Shown here: piece by piece, positions 41,697-51,473 of the stretch
Numbering within the stretch: the first letter of the stretch is position 1
Layout: the number at the start of each line of letters is the position of its first letter
Assembly (NCBI RefSeq): GCF_900107375.1
Contig: NZ_FNPT01000024.1
Coordinates: 1-64,000 of the forward strand
DNA: 64,000 nucleotides
Source of the DNA: Lysobacter sp. yr284
Lineage (GTDB): Bacteria > Pseudomonadota > Gammaproteobacteria > Xanthomonadales > Xanthomonadaceae
Direction of reading: 5' to 3'
The notes under the pieces: generated by a model
What the model saw: only the letters and a program-made list of their open reading frames with translations
The model's database searches: none
Told to the model about the DNA's origin: nothing
Made by a program: the position numbers and the translations under genes

Positions 41697-42800
41697 ATGG
41701 ATTCGGCGCGCAAAACCCAGCTCTCGATGCAGCCGGCGGCGATCAAGGGCCGCGGCGCGGCCAGCTTCGTCGACGGCCGCTTCGCCGTGCGCACCGCCCA
41801 CGGCGAGGACGACGGCTGGGGCTCGGTGTACGCAGACGCCGAACCGGCCTCGCGCGCCGACACCGTCGTCACCGAGGAAACCGCGCGCAGCATCATCAGC
41901 CGCAACGACTCGCCGGACATCGCCTTCGGCCAGTCGGTGAACCCGTACCGCGGCTGCGAGCACGGCTGCGTCTACTGCTTCGCCCGCCCCTCGCACGCCT
42001 ACCTGGAGCTGTCGCCGGGCCTGGACTTCGAGACCCGGCTGTTCGCCAAGACCAACGCCGCCGAGCGCCTGCAGAACGAACTCGCGCGTCCCGGCTACCG
42101 CTGCGCGCCGATCGCGCTGGGCATCAACACCGATTCCTACCAGCCGATCGAGCGCCGCTTCCGCATCACCCGCGGGGTGATCGAGGTGCTCGACGCCTGC
42201 TCGCATCCCTTCAGCCTGATCACCAAGAACGCCTCGATCGTGCGCGATGTCGAGGTGCTGGCATCGATGGCGCAGCGCGGATTGGTGTCGGTGTATTTCT
42301 CGGTGACCACGCTCGACAACCAGCTCTCGGCGCGGATGGAGCCGCGCGCCTCGGCGCCGCATTCGCGGCTCAAGGCGATGCGCACGCTGGCCCAGGCCGG
42401 GGTGCCGGTGGGGGTGATGGTGGCGCCGGTGATCGCGATGATCAACGACGGCGAGATCGAGCGCATCCTCGAAGCCGCGCACGAGGCCGGCGCGCGCGCC
42501 GCCGGCTATGTGCTGCTGCGGTTGCCGCATGAGCTCAAGCAGGTCTGGCGCGACTGGCTGCGCCTGCACTACCCCGACCGCGCCGAACACGTGATGAGCC
42601 TGATCCAGCAGATGAGCGGCGGCAAGGACTACGACAGCCGCTTCGGCCACCGCATGCGCGGGCATGGGCCGTTCGCGCAGCTGATCGGGCAGCGCTTCCA
42701 GAAGGCGTGGAAGCGGCATGGGTTCGGACGCCTGCCGGCGCTGGACACCAGCCGGTTCGTCGCGCCGCGCAAGCCGACGCCGCAGATGGAGTTGTTCTGA
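41697..42800 (+). CDS. PA0069-family radical SAM protein
   Basis: Iron-sulfur enzyme of 367 aa in the Rv2578c/PA0069 radical SAM family. The cluster-binding motif is CEHGCVYC (Cys87, Cys91, Cys94) within NPYRGCEHGCVYCFARPSH. Downstream GINTDSYQPIER and PFSLITKNASI are typical of this family. ATG 41697 is chosen over an upstream in-frame ATG because conservation starts there. The reaction is unknown; it is a cytoplasmic orphan here. Confidence 0.92.
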   Translation: MDSARKTQLSMQPAAIKGRGAASFVDGRFAVRTAHGEDDGWGSVYADAEPASRADTVVTEETARSIISRNDSPDIAFGQSVNPYRGCEHGCVYCFARPSHAYLELSPGLDFETRLFAKTNAAERLQNELARPGYRCAPIALGINTDSYQPIERRFRITRGVIEVLDACSHPFSLITKNASIVRDVEVLASMAQRGLVSVYFSVTTLDNQLSARMEPRASAPHSRLKAMRTLAQAGVPVGVMVAPVIAMINDGEIERILEAAHEAGARAAGYVLLRLPHELKQVWRDWLRLHYPDRAEHVMSLIQQMSGGKDYDSRFGHRMRGHGPFAQLIGQRFQKAWKRHGFGRLPALDTSRFVAPRKPTPQMELF

Positions 42801-42831
42801 GCGCGGCGATGCGGCGCGACCGGGAACAAGA

Positions 42832-42914
42832 GCGTCGGGGCTGAAGCCCCTCCCACAAGAGCCGCCGTCGCTTGGCGCCGCTGTTGTGGGAGGGCCTTCA
42901 GGCCCGACGCTTTT
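42832..42914. repeat. REP-like repeat, family B, inverted pair
   Basis: GCGTCGGGGCTGAAGCCCCT and an inverted TGTGGGAGGGCCTTCAGGCC face each other between convergent genes, as at 7355-7439. Confidence 0.8.
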
Positions 42915-42934
42915 GTTTCAGATCGCCGGTGCCT

Positions 42935-44503
42935 TCAACCCGCAGCGTCCTCGCACAAAGCCTCGCCGGGAACAGCGTCCGGCGCTGCCGCATCCTCCGC
43001 CGGCCCCAGCAGCGCATGCACCATCCACGCCACCAGCACGGTCGCGCCGGCCAGCGCGTACATCAGCCACGCGAACGCGCTGTCGTAGGCCGCGCGCAAG
43101 GCCGCCGGCGCGAACTGCGGTAGCAGCGCCTGGGCGCGCACGGCGTCGCCGGTGGCCAGCCGTTGCGCGGCCTGGTTGAGCGCTTCGCCGGCGGCCGCGC
43201 CGCCCTGGCCGAGCCGCCACTGCAGCAGCCCGGCCAGCGCTGCGGCCACCACCGCCAGGGCGATGCCTTCGCCCGACACCCGGCTGGCGCCGAACACGCC
43301 CGCGGCCATGCCGGCGCGTTCCTTCGGCACCACGCTGATCGCCAGGCCGTCCATCAGGCCCCACGGAATCGCCGAGCCGGTGCCGATCAGCAGCATCGGC
43401 GCGATCAAGCCGGCGACCTCGCCGCGGCCGGCGGCCCAGCCGAGCCAGGCCAGGCCGGTCGCGGCCAGCAGCAGGCCCGACGCGCACAGGGTCGAGGCGG
43501 CGACGCGGTGGTTGAGCACCGCCGCCAGCATCGGCACCACCAGCATCGGCGCCGACAGCGCGATCATCATCAGCCCGGCGTCGAGCGTGCCCAGGCCGTG
43601 GATGCCGATCAGCCGCACCGGCAGCAGCACGATCAGCGCGAGGTAGCACAGCCCGGTGCCGATCGGCAGCAACTGCGCGCCGACGAAGCGCGGGTAGCGC
43701 AGCAGGCTCAGGTCGAGCATCGGCCGCTCGGCGCGGTTCTCGATCCGCACGAACCACACCAGCAGCGCCGCCGAACCGACCAGCGCGCCGAGCACCCACC
43801 GATCGCCCCAGCCGCGCTCGGGCGCTTGCAGCACGCCGATGGTCAGCAGCGCCAGCATCGCGGTGGAACTCAGGCTGCCGCGCCAGTCCAGGCCGCCGGC
43901 GTCGGGATCGCGCGATTCGCGCATGCGCGGCAGGCCGAACACGGTCGCCAGCAGCGCGATGGCCAGGCTCGACAGGAACACCGAGCGCCAGCCCTGCGCC
44001 TGCACCAGCCAGCCGGCCAGGCTCGGCCCGAACGCCAGGCCCAGGCCGAACGCGGTGCCGAGCAGGCTGAAGGCGCGGATCCGCGCCGGGCCGTGGAATT
44101 CCTGCGACAAGGCCGCGTTGCCGCCGGCCAGGGCCAGCGCCGCGGCGATGCCCTGCAGCACCCGCAGCGCGTTCAGCGCGGCCAGGCTCGGCGCCAGCGC
44201 CAGCAGCAGCGAGACCGCGGCGAAGGCGACGATGCCGACGGCGAACACGCGCTTGCGGCCGTAGGTGTCGGCGAGCGTGCCGGCGGCCATCAGGCAGCTG
44301 CCGAAGGCGAGCATGAAGGCGTTGGTCATCCAGTTCAGCGCCACCGGGCTGCCGCCGAGTTCGGCGGCGATGGCCGGGATCGCCACCGGCGGGGCGGTGA
44401 AGCTCAGCGGCAGCACCAGCCCGGCCAGGCAGATCGCGCCGAGGATCCAGAAACGGTCGTGGCGGCCGCGCGCGGGCGCGGCGGCGGGAGTCGATGCAGG
44501 CAT
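42935..44503 (-). CDS. MFS exporter, 14-helix DHA2 type (EmrB/QacA-like)
   Basis: Drug:proton antiporter-like protein of 522 aa with about 14 hydrophobic helices. Motif A-like GTLADTYGRKRVF follows helix 2, and the FGPSLAGWL antiporter motif C lies in helix 5. ATG 44503 is preferred to ATG 44530, which only adds Pro-rich residues. It is divergent from a LysR regulator 128 bp away, the classic regulator-exporter arrangement, so it is probably controlled by that protein. Confidence 0.9.
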   Translation of the reverse strand: MPASTPAAAPARGRHDRFWILGAICLAGLVLPLSFTAPPVAIPAIAAELGGSPVALNWMTNAFMLAFGSCLMAAGTLADTYGRKRVFAVGIVAFAAVSLLLALAPSLAALNALRVLQGIAAALALAGGNAALSQEFHGPARIRAFSLLGTAFGLGLAFGPSLAGWLVQAQGWRSVFLSSLAIALLATVFGLPRMRESRDPDAGGLDWRGSLSSTAMLALLTIGVLQAPERGWGDRWVLGALVGSAALLVWFVRIENRAERPMLDLSLLRYPRFVGAQLLPIGTGLCYLALIVLLPVRLIGIHGLGTLDAGLMMIALSAPMLVVPMLAAVLNHRVAASTLCASGLLLAATGLAWLGWAAGRGEVAGLIAPMLLIGTGSAIPWGLMDGLAISVVPKERAGMAAGVFGASRVSGEGIALAVVAAALAGLLQWRLGQGGAAAGEALNQAAQRLATGDAVRAQALLPQFAPAALRAAYDSAFAWLMYALAGATVLVAWMVHALLGPAEDAAAPDAVPGEALCEDAAG

Positions 44504-44631
44504 GGGACAGGGCCGTGGGGGCGGTGCCACAGCTTAGGCAGGCCGCAATCGGCGAAAAACCCCGCATTGGTTCATGCTTTGCGGAGTAAACGGACATAAT
44601 GCCCGCCTGTTCCTCCCCCGAGAACCGCCGC

Positions 44632-45534
44632 ATGGACAAGCTCGGCAGCCTGCTCGCCTTCGTCCGCACCGCCCACGCGCGCAGCTTCGTCGCCGCCGCG
44701 CGCCAGCTCGGGGTCTCGTCCTCGGCGGTGGGCAAGAGCGTGGCCCGGCTGGAACAGCAGCTCGGCGTGCGCCTGCTCCAGCGCAACACCCGCAACGTCC
44801 AGCTGACCGAGGAAGGCCGCCAGTTCTACGAGCGCTGCAAGCCGCTGCTGGACGAGCTCGAAGACGCCGAGGCCGCGCTGACCCACGCCATGCAGGCGCC
44901 GCGCGGGCGACTGCGCATCGGCCTGCCGACCGTGGGCTACCGCTTCGTGATGCCGGTGCTGGGCGAGTTCCGCCAGCGGTATCCCGAGGTCGAGCTGGAA
45001 CTGGACTTCAACGACCAGATCGTCGACGTCATCGACGGCGGTTTCGACGCGGCCATCCGCAGCGGCGACATGCCCGACTCGCGCCTGCGCGCGCGCCGGC
45101 TCGGCCCGTTCTGCTTCATGCTCTGCGCCGCGCCGCAGTACCTGGCCCGGCGCGGCGAACCGCGCGCGCCGGCCGACCTGGCCGGGCACGACTGCATCCA
45201 CTTCCGTTTCGCCAACAGCGGCAAGCTGCAGGAATGGTCGCTGCGGCTGGCGCCCGGCGAGGCCGCGCCGCACCTGCCGGCGGCGCTGGTGTGCAACAAC
45301 AGCGAAGCGGCGGTGCAGGCGGCGGTGCACGGGCTGGGCATCGTGTATTCGGTGGATTTCCTGGTCCGCGAGCACCTCGCCGCCGGCCGGCTGCAGCGGG
45401 TGCTGCCGGGGTTCGAGACCCAGCGCGGGCAGTTCTGGGCGCTGTGGCCGGCGCACCGGCACGTGTCGCCGAAGCTGCGGGTGTTCCTGGACTTCATCGG
45501 CGAGCGGCTGTTCCAGTACAAGCCGATCGCGTGA
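44632..45534 (+). CDS. LysR family transcriptional regulator
   Basis: A 300-aa LTTR. The N-terminal winged helix-turn-helix is MDKLGSLLAFVRTAHARSFV, then AARQLGVSSSAVGKSVARLE and LLQRNTRNVQLTEEG. The C-terminal effector domain starts near residue 90 (GRLRIGLPTVG). ATG 44632 matches the family's MDKL-type start; ATG 44599 adds 11 unrelated residues. It lies divergent to the MFS exporter, whose expression it likely controls. Confidence 0.92.
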   Translation: MDKLGSLLAFVRTAHARSFVAAARQLGVSSSAVGKSVARLEQQLGVRLLQRNTRNVQLTEEGRQFYERCKPLLDELEDAEAALTHAMQAPRGRLRIGLPTVGYRFVMPVLGEFRQRYPEVELELDFNDQIVDVIDGGFDAAIRSGDMPDSRLRARRLGPFCFMLCAAPQYLARRGEPRAPADLAGHDCIHFRFANSGKLQEWSLRLAPGEAAPHLPAALVCNNSEAAVQAAVHGLGIVYSVDFLVREHLAAGRLQRVLPGFETQRGQFWALWPAHRHVSPKLRVFLDFIGERLFQYKPIA

Positions 45535-45978
45535 GCGGCGCCGTCGTGGCGGACGCGCCGGCGGGTTCGCGCGGGCGAATCGCTGGCCGAACCCGGCCGG
45601 AACTGGCCGACTCTGGCCGCAGCGCCGCCGCGGTGGCACGCGCGTGCGGCGTGGCCGACAATGCGGCCTGCGCGCCGCGGACCGGGCGCGCGGCGGTCGG
45701 ATCGCGATCGCCGGTTTTCATTGGCACCGCGCGGGGCGAAAGCGCGTTCGCCGGGATGCGCCTGGCCAGGCGCGCGCTTGTCCACAGCGTCCCGTCGAAT
45801 CCCCGCAGATCCACAACGCGCTCGGCGCACGCGCATCGGCCGAGCACGCTTACGTAAGGACGCCCCCGCAAGGATGCCCACGTCTCCGCTGTCCCCCGCC
45901 CTGCCGCCCGCTTCCGCGGCGATGCGCGACGCATCGCGCCGGGCCGTCCGCGCCTCCCTCTCCCTGCAAGGATTCCGC
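45535..45978. other. Gene-free interval upstream of LprI-like genes
   Basis: A 444-bp gap, GC-rich, with one TTGTCCACA (45778-45786). An in-frame ATG at 45661 would lengthen the next protein with Arg-rich sequence lacking a signal peptide, which I judge spurious. Confidence 0.55.
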
Positions 45979-46815
45979 ATGTTCCGATCCCACGCTTTGC
46001 GCGCCGGTGCGGCGCTGGCCCTGCTCGCCGTCGCCGGCCTCAGCCAGGCCGCCGGCTTCGATTGCCGGCGCGCGCGCACCCCGGTCGAAAAGATGATCTG
46101 CGCCGACGCCGAGCTGTCGCGCCTGGACAGCGAAATGAACGATCTCTACCGGCAGATCCGCGCCGAAACCCGCGGCGTCGACGGCGAGAGCGGCCGCGAG
46201 GTCGATCCGATCGCGGCGGAGAACGCGCGCTGGCTCGAAGGCCGCAACGAATGCCGCGACCCGGCCTGCATCCGCAGCGCCTACCAGCAGCGCATCGCGC
46301 AGATGCGCCGCGACTGGGCGCAGGCGCTGCCGGCGCCGGCCCAGGCCGCACCGGCCAAGGACAAGTACGACTATCGCTACGACCGCCACGGCGACTTCAA
46401 GGTCTTCATCGCCGACTTCCGCAAGGCGGTGGCCGCCGACGACCGCGCCGCAGTGGCGAAGATGACCGCGCGCCCGTTCGCCGACTTCAGCCACGGCAGC
46501 AGCTGCCTGCCCGGCAACGATCCCTGCGACGCGCAGCAGCGCAAGCAGTCGGCCAGCGCCCGCGACGCGGCCGAAGTGGTGGCCAAGTACGACCGCATCC
46601 TCACCGCCTCGGTGCGCGCCGCGCTCAAGGCCAACCGCGTGCGCGCGTATTCGCGCAAGCGCGATTCGGGCCAGGACGAGAACGGCGAAGTGCAGGCGCC
46701 GGGCGTCATCGAGCAGGGCGAGTACCTGCTGGAGAACGACGACATCTACAGCCAGCGCGTGTTCAAGCGCGTCGACGGCGTGTACAAGCTGCAGCGCATT
46801 CCGTTCTATTCCTGA
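45979..46815 (+). CDS. Secreted LprI/DUF1311-domain protein
   Basis: Periplasmic protein of 278 aa. The signal peptide ends GLSQAA (about residue 24). A lysozyme-inhibitor LprI-like (DUF1311) module follows: FDCRRARTPVEKMICADAELSRLD and then RNECRDPACIRSAYQQRI, with four conserved cysteines. The C-terminal half (RHGDFKVFIADFRKAV to the end) is a separate alpha+beta region of unknown function. It is followed 14 bp later by a second secreted protein carrying the same module, so they form an operon. Confidence 0.85.
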   Translation: MFRSHALRAGAALALLAVAGLSQAAGFDCRRARTPVEKMICADAELSRLDSEMNDLYRQIRAETRGVDGESGREVDPIAAENARWLEGRNECRDPACIRSAYQQRIAQMRRDWAQALPAPAQAAPAKDKYDYRYDRHGDFKVFIADFRKAVAADDRAAVAKMTARPFADFSHGSSCLPGNDPCDAQQRKQSASARDAAEVVAKYDRILTASVRAALKANRVRAYSRKRDSGQDENGEVQAPGVIEQGEYLLENDDIYSQRVFKRVDGVYKLQRIPFYS

Positions 46816-46829
46816 GCCAGGACGCTTTC

Positions 46830-47930
46830 ATGACGAACCCGTTTTTCCGCATCGCCACCGCCGCCGCGCTGCTCGCCGCGCCGCTGTTCTCCCACGCCGC
46901 TCCCGCCGCCTCGTTCGACGGCACCTGGCAGGCCTGCCAGCGCTACGACGGCGAGTTGTGGTGCCAGAGCCTGCAACTGGAGCAGCGCGGCGACCGGATC
47001 CGCGGCGCCTGGAACTGGCGCGCCAGCAATACCGGCGGCACCAACCTGTTCAAGGGCCGGGTGGTCGAAGGACGGGTCGAGTTCGATCCGGAAGGCTGCT
47101 CGATCGGCGCGAACGGTTGCGAACCGCGCACGCCGTCGAAACAGCCGAGCTACCTGCTGCAATGCGGCGCCGAGCTGCAATGGGGCGACGCGCAGACGAC
47201 GGCGTGCAACGCCAAGATCGACGAGGGCTCGCGCTACCGCCGGGTCGCGCGCGACAAGATCGACGCGGTCGACTTCTCCGCCTACCGCTACCTCGACGAC
47301 GGCCAGGCGCATCCTTCGTTCGACTGCGCCAAGGCCAAGACCCCGGTGGAGCGCGGCATCTGCGCCGATCCGGCCGCCGCGCGCACCGACTCGGCGATCG
47401 CCCACCTCTACGCCGGGCTGTTGCCGCGCTTCAGCGGCGAAGCGGTCAAGGGCCTGCGCGAGGACCAGCGCTGGTTCGTCGGCGTGCGCGACGCGGCCTA
47501 CGAACGCGCCGATCGCGGCGAGCGCGCCCAGGTGCTGCGCGAGCAACTCGACAGCCGGCTCAAGGACCTGCAGCGTATCCGCGAGTACCCGCGCAAGGGC
47601 CTGGTCGGCGACTGGAACAACTTCGCCGGCGGCCTGGAAATCAGCCGCGACGCCAAGGGCGCGTACCGGGTGCGCGGCAACGCGGCCCATCCGCTCGACG
47701 GACGTTGGGTGTGCGATGCCGACCTCGGCGGCAGCGGCAGCGACGACCGCGTGCTCGCACGCGCCGACGGCGACGCCCAGGGCACCGGGCTGGAACTGAC
47801 CCGCATCGGCAACGCCCTGCGCGTGCGGGAACTCGACGCCCAGGGCCAGCCGCATCCCGCGTCGGAGTTCTGCGGCCACAACGGCTCGTTCGATGGCTGG
47901 TACTTCCAGTCCATGCCGGGGCAGCGTTGA
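46830..47930 (+). CDS. Secreted protein with internal LprI-like module
   Basis: Periplasmic protein of 366 aa with a signal peptide (ending LFSHAAPAA). The N-terminal domain (FDGTWQACQRYDGELWCQSL to about residue 130) is beta-rich with several cysteines. A central FDCAKAKTPVERGICADPAAARTD repeats the LprI-like motif of the preceding gene, followed by a helical segment. A C-terminal lipocalin-like GDWNNFAGGLEI region comes last. The two genes probably arose with a shared module; the ligand is unknown. Confidence 0.8.
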   Translation: MTNPFFRIATAAALLAAPLFSHAAPAASFDGTWQACQRYDGELWCQSLQLEQRGDRIRGAWNWRASNTGGTNLFKGRVVEGRVEFDPEGCSIGANGCEPRTPSKQPSYLLQCGAELQWGDAQTTACNAKIDEGSRYRRVARDKIDAVDFSAYRYLDDGQAHPSFDCAKAKTPVERGICADPAAARTDSAIAHLYAGLLPRFSGEAVKGLREDQRWFVGVRDAAYERADRGERAQVLREQLDSRLKDLQRIREYPRKGLVGDWNNFAGGLEISRDAKGAYRVRGNAAHPLDGRWVCDADLGGSGSDDRVLARADGDAQGTGLELTRIGNALRVRELDAQGQPHPASEFCGHNGSFDGWYFQSMPGQR

Positions 47931-47955
47931 TCGCGGGACGGCGCGAAGTCTTCCC

Positions 47956-48040
47956 GTAGGAGCGGCGCAAGCCGCGACCGCGGAGCATCGAGCCAGCGCC
48001 GTCACCCACGGTTCGCGGTCGCGGCTCGAGCCGCTCCTAC
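47956..48040. repeat. REP-like repeats, family A, inverted pair
   Basis: Copies at 47956-47981 (plus) and 48015-48040 (minus), 33 bp apart, between convergent genes. Confidence 0.85.
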
Positions 48041-48061
48041 AGTCGCTGACGTGCGACGACG

Positions 48062-48098
48062 AAAAACGCCGGGACTGAGGAAGTCCCGGCGTTCGGGT
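48062..48098. terminator. Bidirectional intrinsic terminator
   Basis: Stem AACGCCGGGACT/AGTCCCGGCGTT with a GAGGA loop. It has a T-run on the minus-strand side (serving the M4 protease) and GGGTTTT on the plus side. Confidence 0.88.
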
Positions 48099-48153
48099 TT
48101 TCGATTCCGCGCCCGGACTTGGCGCCGGAGCCCGTGGCCCCGGCGCCGCCGGC

Positions 48154-50064
48154 TTACTGCTTGCAGCGCGCCGCGTCCGAGCCTTCCGGCAGGCCGACGT
48201 TCACCGCTTCCCACGCGCAGGCCACGGTCTTGACCGCGCTGGCCTTGAGCAGGCCGCGATCGACCAGGTCCTGGGCCGCGGTCTGGGTCGCCACGCGCGC
48301 ATCCGGGTAGCTGGCCTGCGAGGTCAGGTACAAGGTGTTGGCGCGGTACCAGATCTGCCCGGCCACGGTCGGGGTCAGGCCCTTGAGCCCGGTCGCGCCG
48401 TTGCAGACCAGGTCGGACGGCAGCACGGTCTTGCGGTGTGACTTGGGCACCTTCTGGCCTTCGGCGAGCAGGTAGAAGAAGTGGTTGCCGATGCCCGAGG
48501 TGTAGTGCGGGTCTTCGCCGTCGAAGCCGCCGGCCGGGTAGCAGTCGAAGGAACCGTTGCCGTCGGCGTCGGTGTCCAGGCTCGGCTTGAACATGTAGCG
48601 CAGCGGCTTGCCGTCGAGCATCACGTTCTCGCCGATCAGGTAGTCCGGCGGGTCCTTCGGGCTGTTGTCGAAGAACTCGACCAGGGTGCCGTGGATGTCG
48701 GAGGTGGCTTCGTTGAGGCCGCCGGCGTCGCCGGAGTACAGCAGGCCCGAGGTCGCCTGGGTCACGCCGTGCGACATCTCGTGGCCGGCCACGTCGATCG
48801 CCACCACCGGGTTGGACACGCCGAAGTCGCCGTTGCCGTAGACCATGCGCTTGGCGTCGCCGTCCCAGAACGCGTTGGTGCCGCCGACGTCGATGAAGCC
48901 GAAGTAGGTGAAGGTGACGTTGACGAAGCTCTGCACGCCGACGCCGTCGCCGAAGATGCCGACGCGGTCGTAGAACTTCTTGTAGTAGTCCCAGGTGCGG
49001 GCCACGCCGTAATGCGCCTCGACGCCGGTGCGCTCGATGTTGGTCATCTGCTCGTTGCCCCAGACGTTGTCGGCATCGAACATCGCCGGCGCGCTGAAGT
49101 CGCCGCCGCCGAAGATCAGGTCGACCACGGTGCCGCCGGTGTTGTGGGTGCTGCCGCCGCCGCGCTTGTCGTCGCGCAGCAGGTAGCCCGGGCCGCGGCC
49201 GTCGCTTTCCTCGGCGCCGACCTTGGCGGTGGTGATGGTGACCTTGCCGCGGGTGATGGTGTAGCCCTCGGCCTCGGTGGATTCGGCGCTGTAGATGCGG
49301 CTGTCGCGGCCGAGCAGGTCGCCGTTGCCGGCATCGACGTAGAGCAGTTCGTGGACCGGGCGCTGGGCCTGGTTGAGGCCGCGGAAGGTCACCTCGAACG
49401 CCAGCGTCGGCTGGTTGTCCTTGGCGAAATAGACCATGCGCGACTTGGGTTGCTCAAGGAAGCGGCCGGCGAAGTGCGTGCCGGCATCGGCGATGGCCTG
49501 CGCGGAGGACAGCTTGGCCTTCGGCGCGGCGGCGCCGTTGCCGAGGGTGAGGTCGAGGGTCTTGCTGATCGAGGTCAGCAGGCCGTTGCGGGCGTGGGTG
49601 ACCAGGTCGCCGCCGATCACCGGCAGGCCCTGGTAGTCGCGCTGGAAGCGCACGTGTTCGCTACCGTCGGCTTCGACGATCACGTCGCGCGGCTGATAGC
49701 TCTCGGCCGCCAGCGCGGTGTCGGCGCCGGCGCCGGACAGGCCGCGCGCGGCGGCGTTGCGGGCCTTGTCGGCCTGCAGCAGTCCGCGCGCGCGTTCGAC
49801 CGCGGGATGGCGTTCCAGCTGCGCCGTCGGCGTCGCGCCCGAGCGCGCCGCGGCATCGGCGAAGGGATGTTCGAGGCTGGCGCGCGCGGTCGGCGCATGC
49901 GCGGCGTTGCGCGCGGTGGCGGTGGCGGCCTGCGCGCCGGCGCGGGTGCCGGCGGTGGCGTCGGCGGCGTCGCGGTCGCGCTGCGCGGTCACCAGCGCGG
50001 TCGCGGTGGTGCCGGTGATCGCGAGCAGGATCGATGCGGTAAGCACCTTGTGCTTGATGGACAT
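48154..50064 (-). CDS. Secreted M4 (thermolysin-like) metalloprotease
   Basis: Extracellular zinc protease precursor of 636 aa. GGAG precedes ATG 50064 by nine bases. A signal peptide (MSIKHKVLTASILLAITGTT) is followed by an FTP/PepSY propeptide up to about residue 280. The peptidase M4 domain has HEMSHGVTQ (zinc His residues and catalytic Glu), GGLNEATSDI (third ligand Glu) and GIGNHFFYLLAEG (catalytic His in the C-terminal half). Such enzymes are typical secreted lytic products of Lysobacter. A terminator follows it. Confidence 0.95.
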   Translation of the reverse strand: MSIKHKVLTASILLAITGTTATALVTAQRDRDAADATAGTRAGAQAATATARNAAHAPTARASLEHPFADAAARSGATPTAQLERHPAVERARGLLQADKARNAAARGLSGAGADTALAAESYQPRDVIVEADGSEHVRFQRDYQGLPVIGGDLVTHARNGLLTSISKTLDLTLGNGAAAPKAKLSSAQAIADAGTHFAGRFLEQPKSRMVYFAKDNQPTLAFEVTFRGLNQAQRPVHELLYVDAGNGDLLGRDSRIYSAESTEAEGYTITRGKVTITTAKVGAEESDGRGPGYLLRDDKRGGGSTHNTGGTVVDLIFGGGDFSAPAMFDADNVWGNEQMTNIERTGVEAHYGVARTWDYYKKFYDRVGIFGDGVGVQSFVNVTFTYFGFIDVGGTNAFWDGDAKRMVYGNGDFGVSNPVVAIDVAGHEMSHGVTQATSGLLYSGDAGGLNEATSDIHGTLVEFFDNSPKDPPDYLIGENVMLDGKPLRYMFKPSLDTDADGNGSFDCYPAGGFDGEDPHYTSGIGNHFFYLLAEGQKVPKSHRKTVLPSDLVCNGATGLKGLTPTVAGQIWYRANTLYLTSQASYPDARVATQTAAQDLVDRGLLKASAVKTVACAWEAVNVGLPEGSDAARCKQ

Positions 50065-50586
50065 GGATTGGGTCTCCGGGTCATGCAAAGCGAAAAGAGA
50101 AAGAAACGCGAAGCGCCGGTACGCGGCCGCAGCCGCGCACCTGGCGTTACTGCACAACGGCAGGGAGCGTGTTCGTGCCCAGCGGATGCGCCTTACGACG
50201 AGTGAAGACGCATCCGTTGCAGCGATTCCCCATTGCTGCGAACGCGACGGCATACGCATCCCCCCACCTTGCATGTGCGGTGTTGGCACGCAGGATCGGC
50301 GAAGTGGGATGCGCGTCTAACTGCGTGCGCGCGCGTTGCAACGACGACGTGATGCGGTCACGAAGTAGTTGCACGGCGGGATTTACGCGTTTGCGCGAAG
50401 TTCGCCGTGGCGTAGAGCGATGCGTAAAAACGCAAAAGGTCGGCGTTGCGATCCGGGCGGAAAGCATCGGGAGCGAAGTGCCTGCCACGACGGCGCAGAA
50501 GGATGTCGGTGCCGATGCGTTTGGTTTGCGCGGCCGGTCGGGCCACGTGCGCTGCTCGACGTCGATGCGGTCTCGGCCGCGCCGGT
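50065..50586. other. Upstream region of the M4 protease
   Basis: About 520 bp without a supported gene. It is less GC-rich than its surroundings and should carry the M4 protease promoter, but no clear hexamer pair stands out. Confidence 0.5.
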
Positions 50587-50805
50587 TCAGCGCGGCGGCG
50601 CGGGCATGATGTGCGACAGATAGATGCGGCTGTCTTCGAAGATCCGGATCGCCACCGCCACGCGCAGCTGCATCGACAGGTCGAACGCCTCGGCCTTGGC
50701 CGCGGCGGACGCCGACGCCGCATCGGCGAAGCGCTCGCCGGATACGTCGCACGACAGCGTGCGGCCGTGGTAGGTGGATTCGTTGAGTTGCACCGTGAAG
50801 ATCAT
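50587..50805 (-). CDS. Small hypothetical protein
   Basis: A 72-aa frame starting MIFTVQLNESTYHGRTLSCD and continuing with an Ala-rich helix and AIRIFEDSRIYLSHIMP. GGGG lies six bases before ATG 50805. Composition looks protein-like rather than shadow-like (balanced hydrophobic pattern, few Arg), but I do not recognise it. Confidence 0.5.
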   Translation of the reverse strand: MIFTVQLNESTYHGRTLSCDVSGERFADAASASAAAKAEAFDLSMQLRVAVAIRIFEDSRIYLSHIMPAPPR

Positions 50806-51473
50806 GACGCCCCGCGTGGATGGCGAACGAAGTAGCCCCGGCCCAGCTTCGCCGCGTGCTCAGGGCGGCGATCCATCGTGTGGCTGATCGCGCGAGCGAC
50901 AGCGGTATTGAGCGGCGTCCGTTGGCGGCGCATGGATCGTGCTGCCGGGGCGCGCATAAAGTGACGCATGCCGCAGTTGTTTACCCTCGGGGGAACCCGA
51001 GGCGCGCTGTAGGAAATTTCTGACCAACCGCTCGCGAGGCGGTTCCGGCCCGCGGCCCGCGAGTCGTGGTATCGGCCCGGGTCCGGGCGATGCGTCCGTC
51101 CGGGCGGTGCAGCGGACGACGGTCGAAAACCGCGCCGCCGCACCCGCGCCGGTTGCCGTCGTCCTCGCCGCGCCACCGCGCCGATTCGATGAACGCCGGC
51201 TGTAACCGCTGGCGCCACCACGACTTTCGGCGGATCAACCGTGCCGCAAGCGCGCCTAACTTGGCCGTTGCCGCGCCATCGCGGCCGCCAAGGAACGCGC
51301 ATGCCCGCCATCGCCAGGACGCCGGTCGCCGCCCCCGCCCGCTCGCCCCGGCGCGTTCGCGGGCGCTGGCTGGCCCTGGCCCTGCTGCTGGCCTGCGGCG
51401 CGGCGGCGGCGGCGACGACCGGCGCCGGCACGGTCAGCCTGGTCGCCGGCGAGATCGACCCGCGGGCGCTGCC
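50806..51473. other. Gene-poor interval
   Basis: About 670 bp between the small hypothetical gene and the end of the SLC13 permease. A plus-strand frame from ATG 51301 has a decent AAGGA site and a signal-like start but runs antisense into the permease gene (see rejected items). Nothing else is recognised. Confidence 0.5.
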
